Source: Haliclystus octoradiatus (Eukaryota > Cnidaria > Staurozoa > Stauromedusae > Haliclystidae). From it: a stretch of DNA of 64,000 nucleotides. Of this stretch, positions 1 through 13,720 are shown piece by piece (the first letter of the stretch is position 1; the number at the start of each line of letters is the position of its first letter). The stretch covers positions 26,766,350 to 26,830,349 of the forward strand of contig OU744450.1 of NCBI GenBank assembly GCA_916610825.1. The letters run 5' to 3'. The position numbers and the translations under genes are program-made. The notes beneath the pieces were generated by a model. It was not told the origin of the DNA, did not search any database, and saw nothing but the letters and a program-made list of their open reading frames with translations.

Positions 1-441
1 ACTAATAAACGTAAGTGACGTCTTTCGTGCATGTAATTATTCTTGGTATGTCTTGTACTCAACAATATTCTTGCATTTGACTGGGTACCTAGCAATGTTG
101 TTATGCTGGCATGACCTTCCATTGTAAACTTTGTCGTGAAAAAACAATAATGGAAGTAGCATTTACAGATTTGACACCAAAGAGTACCTTTCCATGTTTG
201 ATAGAAATCAATTTAATCCTTACGAAATACTTGAAAATATGATAGATAACTAAAACAGGCTATGAAACTTATTAATTAAAATTTTACTACAATATTTAAA
301 AACTTTTAATCAGCCTCTTCCATCAAATCGCTAAAGTTCCTTTGAAAAAGGTGTCGTTCTTGCTAAGTTTGTATCAATGCAAATTGGCAATAATACAAAG
401 ATTTATGCCACTACTACATAAATGATTCTATTTTTTTCTAG

Positions 442-3400
442 ATAACTTCTCGTTAGATTCAAATAAGCTACAAATTTTACTTAATGAAATTCGTAAGCTG
501 CGGCAAATGCTACAACAATCATTAGATTCTAATTCAAAATTACGTCAACAATTGGAGCAACAACAAATCATCCACCACAACAACAACACCGATACTAAAG
601 GTTAGTTAAATTGATAGTTGTTTGTTTTATTAATTTCCTCAGATTGTTAGTGTCAATCCAATAGCTCTTCTCATCAGAAGTAGCATCACTAGTATCCGTC
701 CTCAACCTCAGATCAAACTCAACAACGCCGCATCTACTGTTTCATCAAGTTTGCGTTTGACAGTCACTCTGGCTACATATAGTCATACCAGCAGTAAAAG
801 CTATCACTGACTATGTCTACATGTCTATAGTGGTCACTCTGACTGTCTCTACCTGTTTGTAGTGGTCACTATATCAATATCTAAAATAGCAATATCCCTT
901 TGAATCAACCCTGTACATAAAGGCCACTTTCATAAATGGATCAATTTCCCTGACAGGCTTTATTAACAGGTGCCAATACATGATAAGAAACCGTTAAAAA
1001 TGCTCTGCTATAAATTAACTTACATTGTATTATAGTGAAGTTGATTTGGTTAATCTGATTGGTTTAGAGGTATGACGATAATCACCATATCAACTCAAAA
1101 CAAGTCTAGATCCTAAAATGCAATTGATTTTAATAGGACTTAAAAGTTATGAAACATAAACAATTTAAAAACCGTTGATAAAAATGGAGCCATATAGCAT
1201 TCATAAGCTGTCTCTCAGACATTCAAATCCAAAAAGGTTCTCTACTTAATTGTTAACATTTGTGATATCTTTACGACAACTTCATTGAATTGATTATTTT
1301 TTCATTGCTTGCCGTATTTTGTCTCCTTTTTGATTGCTTTCATGTTCATATTTGTATCTTTCATCTCTTCGTAGGTTCACCAAAACTCAGGGGTAACGAG
1401 GATCCACGTGTCATAATCTCAATAGATAACAACTCATCATCGTCATCGCACGAGACAAAGTTGAAAGAGATCCTTTTAAAAACATTAAAGACGCTAGATT
1501 CAACTATGACTACTGTTAAAATGTGTCCATTATGTTCATCAAAAGTAAGTGACACAATCTATCTCATATATAACATAATAGTCAGAAATCAGACAATCAT
1601 ATTTGCTACTCTTAGGTTCCACACCAAGGCGATCATCAGACAATCAATTCATTCCTAGGCATCAATGTATAGATTGCCTGATGATCGCCTTAGTGTGAAA
1701 TTCAGAGTAGCAAACATGGTTGTCTGATGTCTGACTATTATATTTTATATATTATTTAAATCTCTGCTGTATAGCATTGAGCGTTATATTCAACCAGCAA
1801 GACAACTTACGCGGGTCTCATATAATCTATCCTATTATATATTATTTCATTTGATTATGTTACATCACCATAAGACATTTACCTATCAATGCTATTGAGT
1901 TTAATTTCAAAATTATCATATTTGCTCTGTTCGTGTTGTTTTTAAAACTTTCCTTTTTTAAACATGTTTCCATACATTTGCTTTGTTGTTTCCTCAATGG
2001 TTAAAAAATTCTGTTAACAGTTTCAATTCTTCTATGTTCATGATTTCATTTCTGTGTTTCTGCATAACAACAGACAACCGTTTATATAATTATCCTAAAC
2101 ATCAATGTATTTCTGCATACATATAACGACTAAAATGGTTGTATTATAATTTCAGTTTACAGTTTGGATGCGTGAGATGACAGATTGCCTTGAGAATGCG
2201 TTAAAAATCATCACTCTGAAAGAAGATGGTTCTTTGCATTTTCAATCAAGAAATGACAGTCATCTGCAAAAGGAGGTAATTTTTAATTAGCAACTGGAAC
2301 AATCAGTTTATTATGCATCTAAACAAGATCACGTTAATACCATAATTGCTGTACCGTTGTTTGTTCCCTCTGTTGAACAAATTAACTGTCTATAAGTCTA
2401 TTACAGTAAAAGTTGTTAACTAGTATCCTCATTTGTCAATCACTTTTCAATGCAAGCAAAATCTGCAATCTATTTTGAATTTTTAAACAAACAAAATGTG
2501 TTTCATTAGTTACGGATTATCTTTGTTGTGGTTGTGAAAACTACCATCAAATCAAACTTGATATTGAAGCCATTGATTTTATTGGATTGGAAATGAAACA
2601 TGCAATGGTTAATTTTTTAGACCTAATAGCCCAGGGGTGGCACCAAAGAGGATGCAGAGGGCTACTTCCCCCTGTTTGAGGGATACCAAGACTCCTTGTC
2701 GCAGAAGAACATTTTGATTGCCAGGGAAGATTTTGATACCTTTTCAAGCATTTTTGCAAATATTTTCTAGAAATTGCCCCCTTGTCAATGTAGTGTTACC
2801 CGGGGAAATCCTTAGCTGGACCACTATTTGGTTTCCTTCAGAAAGGGCATTCCACCATTGCTTTTCACACTCACTCTTGGTGTCTACTAACTTAGTCTAC
2901 GTTTGCATTACTATTTCTGCTACTGTATATACAATATTATCTGATCCCTACTTTGTATATCTTTAGAATGATCGTCTACGAAAGAGAGTTGTTGATCTGA
3001 GTCGGAAATGTACATCACAAGAAGAAACAATCAGATCTATACTCACACGACTAGAGGTACATTATCAATCCTACAAAATATAATAGGTTACACTACCAAC
3101 ACTAAAACCATGAAAATACCATGGAAGTGTTGTGAAACCATCATGAATATGTGAAAAAGCGATAAATTTGTTAGCCATAAAAAGATTGTGAAAACTATGA
3201 AAACATCCACATTATTAATCATGAATATCAATTGATGAAATCATCATTTGCTGTTAGTAGTGTTATATGTACATGTTGAGTTTTAAATGTGTAACTCTAT
3301 CTAAGATTTTATACTGTATACAGTATCTGTATATTTCATTACAATCTCTGGGATAAACAGTTCATAAAATTATTAATGTTCATCTACTGTTTGATAAACA

Positions 3401-4742
3401 CAGGTACGAGAGAGTTCCTCGGAAAAGCTGATTTCCTTGTTTTCTGCAAGCTGTGAAACAAAGAAAATTTGCGTAAAACGAAACTGGATTTTCATTTGTT
3501 TTTGCAGTTTCCAAGGGTTCTCCTCTCTTTTCATTGACCAATCACTCATCATGCCGGTAAACAGTTCATGAAAGTTTAATGAAAGTTCATGAACTTTGAG
3601 AAGTTGTTTCACAGGAGATTGATAATTTAACATTTTAACATTCAACAAAGTTTTTATTTTTTGACAAATTCTGTTTTATCACAGGTATATCATTGCGTTG
3701 TTTAGTTTAAGGATATCTCTCTTCATTCACAATAACAAATATAATCTATGTTTTATTTTAGAATCAGTACAAATTAAAAGAAGGCTTTGATGCCAGAATA
3801 ACTAATGAATGTAAGTCATACACTAGTACATGAATTGTTATTGTTATTATTGGTAGTATTATTAAACGTGAGTTTATATGTGTGTGTGTGTGGGTGGGTG
3901 ATATCGAATCCTTCTGGTATGCTTCAAGCTGTGTTCACACATTCCATGTACTTATAAAACTGGGAAAACAATATCAGCGCTTGGTGAATTGACAGTTTTT
4001 CTTGCATTTAAACATATTAAAATCGTAAGAGCAGACAAAAGAGCTTTGCTGCTGCTATTTTCCTTGGGTTGTGATTGGATATTTGTTTATCCAAATCAAC
4101 AACCTTGTCATATCTCATTTTCTAATTCTTCCGTCCAATAGTAAAACACACCAAAGGAGTGATGCAAAAAGCTAAAAAAGATTTGCAGGTAAGTTGGTAA
4201 CATACGAAGCACATAAAACACTTTCTGTACTAATATTAATCTAGTAGAAGCACGTGCCCCTCGTAAGCCAAATATCAATAGCTCGTAGGAAACCAATTGC
4301 TTAATAGTGATCAAATGATCGGCAACTGTTATATTCAGGTTTCACTGTAGTGTGGTTATACAGTGAAACCTGTATTTAACGGCCAGCTAAGAGAGGTAGA
4401 TAAATTGACCGCTATAGACAAGTTTGGAACAGGTATATACAGGTTTGGTTCAATAGAAAATACTATTTTAGACATTGCAAGAGTAACCACTATAGACAGG
4501 TGGCCGCTATAACAGGTTTTATTAATTATAAATTACTTGATTATCTCTACCCTTTCATAGAATATTGATTCAAACTAATTTTAATTGTTTTATTTATCGA
4601 TGATCACAACTTCTCTGTGCTCAAACCACTTTTGTATTACGATTTAAATTTATAATTTATCATTTCAAAAGAAGAAAACTAGCATAGAATGTCTCTTCTT
4701 TTTTAGGTGAAAGTTAAAAAACCAGATAGTCCAGAAACGTAA
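442..4742 (+). CDS. 3' part of a coiled-coil, possibly centrosomal, protein gene
   Basis: Seven exons join in phase: 442-600, 1375-1544, 2156-2275, 2967-3056, 3762-3810, 4142-4188 and 4707-4742 (stop TAA). Each has a good AG acceptor and GT donor. The 5' end lies left of the window; bases 1-10 followed by GTAAGT may be the end of the preceding exon, in matching phase. The first exon encodes a Leu/Gln-rich helix with the pattern LRxxLxQSLDSNSKLRQQLEQ, then His/Asn-rich and Ser-rich linkers, a CPLC motif, and further short charged coiled-coil stretches ending in VKKPDSPET. The LRxxLxxSxxxNxxLRxxLE pattern recalls the CDK5RAP2/myomegalin family of centrosome scaffolds, but I see no CM2 or PACT domain, so the family call is tentative. 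The gene ends tail to tail with RALGPS, 417 bp away. Its introns carry several dispersed repeats. Confidence 0.6.
770..950. repeat. Dispersed repeat, 'CCTGTTATAGTGGCCACC' family
   Basis: Diverged copy in an intron. It shares the block 'AATCAACCCTGTACATAAAG' and repeated 'TATAGTGGTCACTCT' segments with the copies at 4340, 16625, 31450, 54145, 58505 and 63920. Confidence 0.6.
1020..1105 (+). repeat. Dispersed repeat with 'CTGATTGGTTTAGAGxTATGACG' core
   Basis: The core (GATTTGGTTAATCTGATTGG then AGAGGTATGACG) recurs at about 51925-52005 in the same orientation and 54385-54480 inverted. All three lie in introns. No family is recognised. Confidence 0.5.
1585..1735. repeat. Short palindromic element (hairpin family A)
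   Basis: Inverted arms of roughly 60 bp: 'TCAGACAATCATATTTGCTACTC' with 'CACCAAGGCGATCATCAGACAAT' on the left, and their near complement on the right. A second copy of the same hairpin lies at 63104-63225. Confidence 0.7.
3085..3225 (+). repeat. Dispersed repeat, shared with 8975-9135
   Basis: Begins 'AATAGGTTACACTACCAACA' and contains 'AAAACCATGAAAATACCATG' and 'TATGAAAACATCCA'. The same order of blocks appears inverted at 8975-9135. It lies in the intron after exon 2967-3056. Confidence 0.55.
4340..4525 (-). repeat. Dispersed repeat, 'CCTGTTATAGTGGCCACC' family
   Basis: Contains 'CAGTGAAACCTGTATTTAAC', 'GGTTCAATAGAAAATACTAT', 'AGACATTGCAAGAGTAACCA' and ends 'GGTGGCCGCTATAACAGGTTT'-like. 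It is the fullest copy of the family in this orientation. Termini are roughly inverted (AAACCTGTxTxTAAC / GxTATAACAGGTTT), suggesting a small non-autonomous element. Confidence 0.65.
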
Positions 4743-5159
4743 TTAAATGTTATATTTTATTAATTATTAGTCTATAGTTTTTAATGTAAATCATAATATG
4801 TAAATAGATAGCTACTGCTTTTAATATATAATATTATATAGTTTCAATTATATTGTGAATGGGTAAGGAAGGAATGATTCACAAGAACAAAAAACGAACT
4901 GCTGTTTGATTTTCATTTCGAATTGATCCAAAATTACTTCTACTTTATAACTAATAAAATTCCATCGAATGATGCCATTATAACTCTTTCTTTTATGTAT
5001 GTACAATAAAATAACTATACTATTGATTAAAACTCATATTTACATTTCTTAATTAATGGTATTAAAAATCAATCATTTTTCTGATATTAAGTTAAGTCTG
5101 ACAAAAGTTATCTTATTACTTAATGACATTTTAATGTCTATTCTATTTATTTTATTATT
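4743..5159. other. Convergent intergenic gap
   Basis: Lies between the stop codons of the coiled-coil gene and RALGPS. It is AT-rich, holds AATAAA-type signals suitable for 3' ends on both strands, and shows no coding potential. Confidence 0.6.
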
Positions 5160-8100
5160 CTATAACGGAGTGTCATCTTCTTCAGGCGAATCATCGAATG
5201 TGATAAGGTTTTGCGGCTGTAAAAAAAAAAAAATTAATAGAAGCAAATTAACTCATAATATTACGCATGTAAAGCCATTAATCGCTCACAAAGTTTGAAA
5301 AGATTGCAGTACGAAACGTGGTACACAGATAACTTTTGTTTTAGTTTGAAGAGAAAAAGCAATTAACATCGCTCAGATCAATAAAACCAGTATTGTGAAG
5401 TAAGCAATATGATTTTCAACTAAAACAAGTTTCTTGAGTATTGAGTAGGCAGACTTTTGAAGATATAGTTCAGTACGTGCCTCTCTTATCATTGTTCAAG
5501 TTCAGAGTTTTGAATTGACTTACACATGGCACTTTCTCTGTATTTTCAATTGCCTCTTTTACAATCTTACACCAGAGGTTAGCATTAGATGCAGTGCCAG
5601 CCAAGAAACGATAGATGTTGCCTTGGAGAAGAAAAACATCAACTTTAACAGCACAGAAATGGCGGGATATCTTAGGATAATTATTTAGTTCCATTCAAGT
5701 TTTTTTTTATCAACATAGAGATACAATTGTCAGCCTGCATTTATAGAGATAAATGGATTTTACAAGACACTATTCGTCAGACTAAACATTTAGCTAGATG
5801 CTATGTTCATTCAACATCAAGTTTTAATCGACCAATTCTTACATATTGCAAATTGGCGCCACAAATCAATTTAATGGAATACAATAAATATTGTCTTTGG
5901 AGACAACTTCACAACTTCTATCCATAGATTATGATACATCATATATTACATGTAAATATCAAATGTATATATTGTATTACCTTTACTTCCGTCAGACATT
6001 TGAAACATGTCTGGATGAGTTGAATGGCCACATTGCGCAACACACCATCCATGAAGGGGGACAATTTTTGATGGATCAACACGAAACTGTGAAAATAGAA
6101 AGTTAACATAAATAAATTCTGGAAATAACAGCCTTTCAAAACATTTAAGAAGCAATACGTACTGTATTAAAGGAGCAGTCAAAATAATTTTTTTTCTTTA
6201 AAGAAACGACTATTATTTATCCCATGTGATCTACTTTAACGTATCTAGATTCTACATTTATAATTCCTTACATTTGAATGTTCATGGCCACCAAATGCAC
6301 GATACTTTGGTAAGAAAAATACAAGACATGAGTCAGTTAGACCAATCCAAAAACGCTGCCAACTAGCAATCTGGAATGAAAATGTTTTAAAAATTTAGTT
6401 GTTTTGCATCAATAATTAATGTTTGGCAAACTTAAGTTTCTTACAGTACACCTTAGTTAGATGTAATTTTGATATACCTTAGGCTTGTGTCCATCAGTTA
6501 AATACTTCTTTCTTTTCAGAAAACCTAAACGATAGGACCATTATGTCAATTGAGAAGCAGATCTATTAGGTTGATTAACTAAACGCCATATTTTAATAAT
6601 AAAGCATCATATTTGGAAAAAGAAATGAAAATTATTTGAAAGTGTGTACCTTGTAGCCTGAAGTACAATTCGGGAAGATGTGGAGTCAATTCCTCTCCTC
6701 GTTGACATTCAAAACTACCATAAAAGGGAAAAAAGAAATGTTAAAGAAAAGGATACGAAAGAAAAGACAGATATTTAGATAGAGAAAAATCACATTCTCT
6801 ACCTTTGAATTATGGGGTGGGTTTCTGGTTCTTCGTGATCAAGACCGGAATCGTAGCTGTTACTCTCTGCAAATCAAGATTCGGAATGAAAAATAATAGT
6901 TTTATCTTTCAGCTTAAAACTTTTAGCAATCAATTTTTTCAGTAGAATCAGCAGAATTTTCCTATTGACATACCTGACAAACGACCATCTGATTCAATCA
7001 AACTGTCATCAAGTAAATTACGAATGCTCCCACCACTACCGTTGCTTTTCAAACTTGAACTAAAAATAATAATCGCAAAATATTAAAGCCATAGTCTCAT
7101 TGAAAGATGCAAGATAAATGATTTCTTTTGATATACAAACCTCAACGTCAGCGGAGCAAATACTTGTGCGTTGGACAAAATAATGCTATGATAGATAAAG
7201 AAAGATCAATCGTTGAATATCTTTGAATGTCAATTTTTCAACCAAGTGTATACAGCCTAACATTCTCCATGTAAACGATAAACATTTCTCATGTTGGATA
7301 ACAATGACACACATAAATTAAAATGTACATCGCTCACCTATTTCCAAGGCTACGTGATTTCCTATGACCAGGTGTAAAACGTTTGTTAGATGCAGGAGGG
7401 GCAAGAAGTGTTGCAGACGAGCCGTCCTGACAAGAACTTTTATTGGCTTTCAGAATTTCATCGGCAGCTAATAATGATTGTAAAGAGACATTAGAAAAGG
7501 GAATGCTGATTTGATGCTTCGAACAATGGTGGGTGCATTAGTTAGACTTACCTCCCATACTGTTGCCAGCTCTTACGGGTGATTTTGCATCACTATGCTG
7601 AGGTTCAATCTTCAATGATAATCTGTGAACACGAGGTGATTTTGACAGTCAATATTTTCTGCATACAGGTCACAAGAGGGTATCTTTCATGACTCCATGA
7701 GTTTTTAATATCACTTGAAGTAGGATATTGTTGTAAAGTTAAACTAACAACGAGGTGAACGTAATTAGAAATAAATTATTTGTGAGTTTATGTCTGTACA
7801 GCATAGGTACAAGTGTTACAGTATTTGTTATTCAATGTCGAAATAAACAAACATTCTAATATACCAACTGAAACAACATTCAATATGTAATTGCAAAGAG
7901 GACATCTATGTCCATCTTTATCAGTGGGATATGGCACTTAAATGGTTGTACTTCCATTAGGGGCCTTGGGACATGACCGTTAGTGATTGCTTACCTAAAA
8001 TTGTCATCCTCTACAAACTTTTGAAGTTCTTCGATATACTTCACGGAGAGAAGATATTTTTGGATATGGCAAATAGGTGAAATATGGTCTGAAAATTGAT

Positions 8101-11094
8101 TAATAATAAACAATTACAAAATAATACAGAAAACAATGTTTTCATAAACTTTTATATCTGCATCATAACATGTCTGTTTACCATAGTTTGATTGTTGAAA
8201 ATCAGCAATGATGCGGAGTACTTCATTCATCTGACGGAACAAAACAGCAACATAATTGATAATATGATTCAATGAACTAGAGGAGTCTGGGATTGTCAGT
8301 CTTATAACGCTTGCAGTTAAATTTATTTTGTATGACACTCCGAGGGATACATTTTATTTGAATTAAACGTATCCCTAAAATGTCTGACATTGTGAGTCAT
8401 AAGAAATATCGTTGGAACATGTACAGATTCCTGTGGGAATAATACGTTCTCAGAAACTACATGCGTATATTATTATAGATACTGCTTTATACTTGGTAGT
8501 GTTCGTCACCATATCTACCTATTTACCTTGAGCGTTCTTTCATGGTCGAGTCCGCCAGTGGGTGGATGTAATGTATTGATATATGTCAGATCAGTCAGGT
8601 ACATACCTAAAAACAGTCATATATGTATTTAACATATAGCAACATGTCACCCGCGTTGCTGCGTAAAGTTAAATAATAGACGTAAACAATAATACATGCG
8701 CTCTTGAAATGCAACACCGATAGAAATTTAAAGTCGAAAACATATATAATGTTTCAATAAGTACGACTTTAAAATATTGAAGTGGCTACATTCCGATCTA
8801 ATTAATTTAACAAACTTACCAAGAAATGGTATGCATGGAAGTTTCTTATCCATGAGAGTAGCACGCAATTTCTGCCTTCAGTTAAAATGACACAATAAAA
8901 CATAAGAGTAATACATCAGATAGAAATGATTAATACATCATCTTACAAGCATCTTCATAAAATTACTATCCATCAAACACCAAAACCACCGAAACGATAA
9001 ATTTTACAAGCCATAAAAGTTTGTGAAAACCATAAAAACATCCATATTCACAATATTAAAATGTGAAAATACCATGAACACGCTATAAAATTTCACGTTT
9101 TTTTTCATGGTTTTGGTATCAGTTAGTGAAACCAACCTATTATTTTCCTCAGAAACCAGCTCATTCAGTTTATCCAACTTTTCTTTTTCTCTTTTCGGCA
9201 CATTCTAACAATGAAAAATATATTTAACAATCACAGGCAATATACAACAATAACATGTTTATTATCTTATTATTTCAACTTACATTCCACGTTTTTGAAA
9301 GGCGATAAATAGGACCACTTCTTAGGCCAGACACTATAGCTTTCATCGAATGGAAATTGCTTACATCATAAAGTTTCTAGAATCAAGCAAAATATACAAA
9401 ATAAAATGATGTGTTTTATTTTCTGATGAAGAATCAGGTTCCTCTCATTGCTATTTGTATATATCGCTTACCTTTGCCACTTTGATAAAATGTGCAATTC
9501 TTTCTGCTCTAATTTTGGCAGTGTTGGCGTTTAGAACTTCTCGAGTAACCCAAAAGCTTACCTGCAAATTAAATAAATGGTCAAAATATCAACGTTAATT
9601 AATTTAACAGCAAACCTGATTAGCTGAATTACGGTTTGATGTTACATACTCATTATAATGCGTTGTTATAATAATTATCGTTATTAAAAAGTGGTTTATA
9701 GTTTGATGTTCCTTACATGATTGAACCTTCTTGTAAAGTCAACTACATTTGGTGCAATTTCAAATTTCTTTTTGGAAGTCCATGCACAACTTGTAAGCTC
9801 CTATATTAAATAGAGTCAGGTTACTTGGTTAAAAGTTTATGTGTCAGACCTACATACAGGCCTAACTATTTCCTGACAATTTAAATGACTGTACCTCAGG
9901 AACGATTGCTTTAAAAATCGGCAGATCAATTAGAGTCAGCTGATTCTATAACAAAATAGATCACAGAAAATAGTATAGTAATCAATTTCACCGCACTGTC
10001 ATAATCATCATGGACTGAATTGTCACTTACAGCCAAATCATCTGGAGAAACACGAAGTACGTCAAATAGAACATCGTCAAAAGTCTTTGTACGGATAATT
10101 CCATCGGCTTCATTATTGGATGAATATTCCTGGTTGAAAAAATACAACATTTAGAACTTCTAACCAGAAAGGTAAGCCTAGGATGTTGGAAATAACATAT
10201 AGGTCATTCCATGGCAATTTACACAGTTTGACCCTCACCATCTCCGATTTTACCTCGAAACTTTTGGGAATGGTGTGAAAATCGTCAAAAATGTTCAAAA
10301 TGGCTCACGTTTGATGGACCAGAGCTCTGTCATTTTTGCTTCAAAGTATGCCATTCAAGTTGTATTCAATGCTCAAATACATAGTTTGATTAGATATTGC
10401 AACATGAATATGTTTCTTTTTAATTTAGATGATCTACTGTTGATAAATAAAACCTGTGTCTTGATTTTGATAACATGATCTCAAAATGTATATTCTCAGC
10501 ATCTTTTTATATATTAAATCTGAATATGATGGCACCTTTGTAAAAATCAGTTGATTTGAGTTAAAAACTCAAATTAGAATGCTTTTCATGCACATTTAGT
10601 GAGCTTTTCATAAAATGTTAGAAAAGGTTCAGGAACTTGAAAAGTTCAGGAACTGGCTCATACAAACATGAGAGTTCAAATATTAAAAATAGTCTGAAAT
10701 CTAGGATAATTTGATAAATTTTAATCGATTAATGGCAAAAAGCAATAACTAGAGTTTCAAAAGGCTCAAAATAGTCTGAAATCCGCCAAAAGTTTGAAAA
10801 TTCTCATGTCTGCTCATAGAAAGTTCATGAAGTGGTTTAAATAACAGGCTTAAATTTTGCTATCCGCAACACACCCCCCCCCCCCCCCCCCACCGCTTGG
10901 ATTGTGTCTATATAACAGGCCTACCTTCAAATGCTTAAATCGCCACTACATCACTAAATGCTAAATGTGAAGTGCAAGAGGTTAAAAGACACCAATAAAG
11001 GGTTCCAATGTATTTTCATACTTACGCCTTCAAAATGGGAATTATCAATCGTACTGCGTCTGTTCTCAAACGTCAATTGAGTTTTGCCAAACAT
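5160..11094 (-). CDS. RALGPS: RALGPS: Ral guanine nucleotide exchange factor with PH domain
   Basis: Twenty-two coding exons join in phase to about 564 residues (human RALGPS1 about 557). High to low: 11026-11094 (start ATG), 10031-10129, 9895-9945, 9717-9800, 9472-9561, 9284-9376, 9137-9204, 8820-8875, 8527-8606, 8182-8230, 7995-8088, 7552-7622, 7338-7467, 7141-7185, 6974-7059, 6803-6866, 6650-6714, 6478-6524, 6272-6370, 5987-6086, 5524-5621, 5160-5216. The CDC25-type RasGEF domain is roughly residues 40-275; diagnostic stretches are [32 protein letters not shown] and [24 protein letters not shown] and [10 protein letters not shown] of the linker match the family, and a PH domain (about 431-546) follows with GFLKRKKYL and [11 protein letters not shown]. 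The protein should activate RalA/B at membranes. The human PxxP motif is not obvious here. The start exon was chosen because it gives an ATG, a GTAAGT donor and the right phase. Confidence 0.92.
8975..9135 (-). repeat. Dispersed repeat, shared with 3085-3225
   Basis: Inverted relative to the copy at 3085. It ends almost at the donor of RALGPS exon 9137-9204, so the repeat begins immediately inside the intron. Confidence 0.55.
10874..10891. repeat. Poly-C tract
   Basis: Eighteen consecutive C in the first RALGPS intron, a likely length-variable microsatellite. Confidence 0.9.
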
Positions 11095-13720
11095 GACAAA
11101 TGCATATATATCACCTGCAATTGTATAATAAGTACATTGCTAGCTATTATGTTTTACAAAGAAACCAAACGCATTATACCAGACCATTATTAATAAGCAA
11201 AATTCAAAACTTTGAAAGTATTTCTATCTTGGAAAATATTTATTTTGCAGAGGAAAATGTTATCATGATATCTATACAGGTCTATGCGAAATTGTCAATT
11301 TTTTTTGTCTAGGAACAGAAATGAAGATGCTTGGCTGTTGGTTCAGATGTTTAAGTTTTGGAATACATCCGATGTATACAATTGCACCTGACTGCAAAGA
11401 AGGGCACTCTTCGCAAACATCTCGGGATTCAAAAACTACAATACAAAAGCACTCTTGCAGTGCATAAATTATGTTAATTACAAACAATAAAGTAGAACAT
11501 TTTAGGGGTGAATGCCTAGAAAATTTTCTGAGGAACACTTCTTTGAGAAAAAAAATTTCATCTCAGAAATTCTTCTATCTGGAGTAATCCTCCTCAAATA
11601 TTGTAAACAGGGTCTCAAAGTCAATTCAATTACACAAACCACTATTAATTTTAAAATATAAATAGCTGGAAGACATTGTTTGTAAAAATAAAAATGATAA
11701 ACATTGTGAATAATTCAAGTCATCTTTATATATAGTCAATAGATTACTCACATACAACCAGCAATACAATACAAAGGCCTTTCAAATCTATATATTCATC
11801 TATACCGTATACGTGACAAATGCAGGGACGAAAATATACAACTGACTATAGTTACATCTAGCTCATTTTGCAACTTGATAAAAATATGCTTTTGGTTAGG
11901 AATTCGCCTTTTATAGATTGGAATGTTAACGTGATATAAGCTACACATTTTAATAATGATCAGCTGATTTGTAAATTAATTTACCATTCAAAACACCAAC
12001 GTTCAACGGCACAGACCAAACGTAAAACAGTATGATATTTCTCACTTTGATTAAAAAAAGACGTCAACTAATTTTGCAAGGGCAAGAATGTACGATACAA
12101 GAATGTAGAACTTAGTGGTTTGCTCATAAAGGAAATATATATTTATATTTGTATCTAAATTTGAAGGTTTTGTTTGTAAGGAAATGAAAACAATAGAAGG
12201 CAACCACGAGGATTTTTTGTCGATTTACGAAATAAATGATTTTGCAACTTTTCGTGACATCAGAGAAACAGAGATCACCTTTGTGCAGCAACCTACTATA
12301 AAGTTTGCGAAACGAAACGAACTTAAACGAGACTTTATTTCACACAATTAATCAATTAGCCTCCTTGCAAAAGTTAAACCATATGGTTGAACGTTGTAGA
12401 ATCAATTAGCTTTTGAAATGTCTCTACAAATTCTGGTGGGCTCATGCCGCTCATGATAATCTCAACAACAAAGTGATCGGCTTAAAAATATATTTAGAAA
12501 CCGAAAGCACAAAAAGGCAAGCTAAAGATACGAGATTGTACTGCGTAATTCTTAACAGCTTAAAAATAGCAGACACCAGATGCTCATGAAATCCTCCTCA
12601 GAAATCGAACAAGACACATTTCGAAATATCAAACTCACCTCATCTCGAATATTTTCTCCTTCTTCTCTAAATGTAATTAACTTTGACCGTGAATGCAGGA
12701 AGCACGATCTAAATGTAGATAAGCCCTTTATGCATACAATAAATACGACCTTGCCCTTGATCATAAAACAAATAGCAACAATTGTATCCTCGTGGCTACG
12801 TTTTGCATGATCACATCTCACAAAACACAAACTTTATACAATCGTAAGACCGGAAAATCGGCGCGCCAAGATGTGGCAAATATATACATGTAGAAGCTTC
12901 AATATAATACCAATTCAATCAACATGTAGGCAGACACGAATTATATCCAACACAGCTTATGGCGACGGGCTGGCAGAGCTTGTACTGGTCGTAAGTTAAT
13001 TGTTTATTCTATGCTCTTGGTTTCATGTGAGCCGCCGCCGGTGAAATAGACAAAACAAGTTTCATTAAAAATGCTAAACTTTCCGTTTGAAGAACAAAGC
13101 CACTTGACGACAGCCTTAGCAACTATTTGGGGGAATACCCAAATTAAAAGGGGCAAATTCGAACAATTTTTATATTAAAAAACTTTACGGGTATCCCAAT
13201 TTTTATAAACTAACAAATTTTAATCTCAACGTACATTGCAAAATATGATTTACTCTGAATTGGGTTTCAATATATGTATGGACTACAATCACCATGAAAA
13301 CATTTACTAGAAAGTCAAGCATATACATTACAATAATATTTATTTCAATAAAACTTACATCTTTCACCTATTTCTAATAAATTTTATTAAACACACATGC
13401 ATCAACTTGATTTTAAATATGTGAAATATATTTAAAGCATTTTTGTTCACAAATGAAGGGAAAAGAACAAAAATTATTCCAGCAAAGAAATATAATAATA
13501 GATTGATCATGCAGTGATAATCACAACATAGGGTAAGATTAACAGATGGTATTTATAATATTTATTAATATCATTTTTACTTTAAAAAACAATAATAATA
13601 GTTTATAAAGAATTCTTCAATAATACGCCTACAGATAATATATATATGTTGCTTTGAACGTTATTCAAAAACCTGGTAAGAGTTCTATACAGAGAATATT
13701 AAAATTTAAAATTACAGCAT
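11095..13720. other. Intergenic: RALGPS 5' side and HSPBP1 3' side
   Basis: 2.6 kb with no ORF that looks like protein. It should hold the RALGPS promoter and 5' UTR and the HSPBP1 3' UTR. I see no recognisable repeat family here. Confidence 0.5.

Noticed and set aside
12552-12830. 92-residue minus-strand frame with a good donor after IRDE, first considered as the RALGPS start exon
   Set aside because: The exon at 11026-11094 gives an ATG, a better donor and exact phase, and the upstream residues here are not protein-like.
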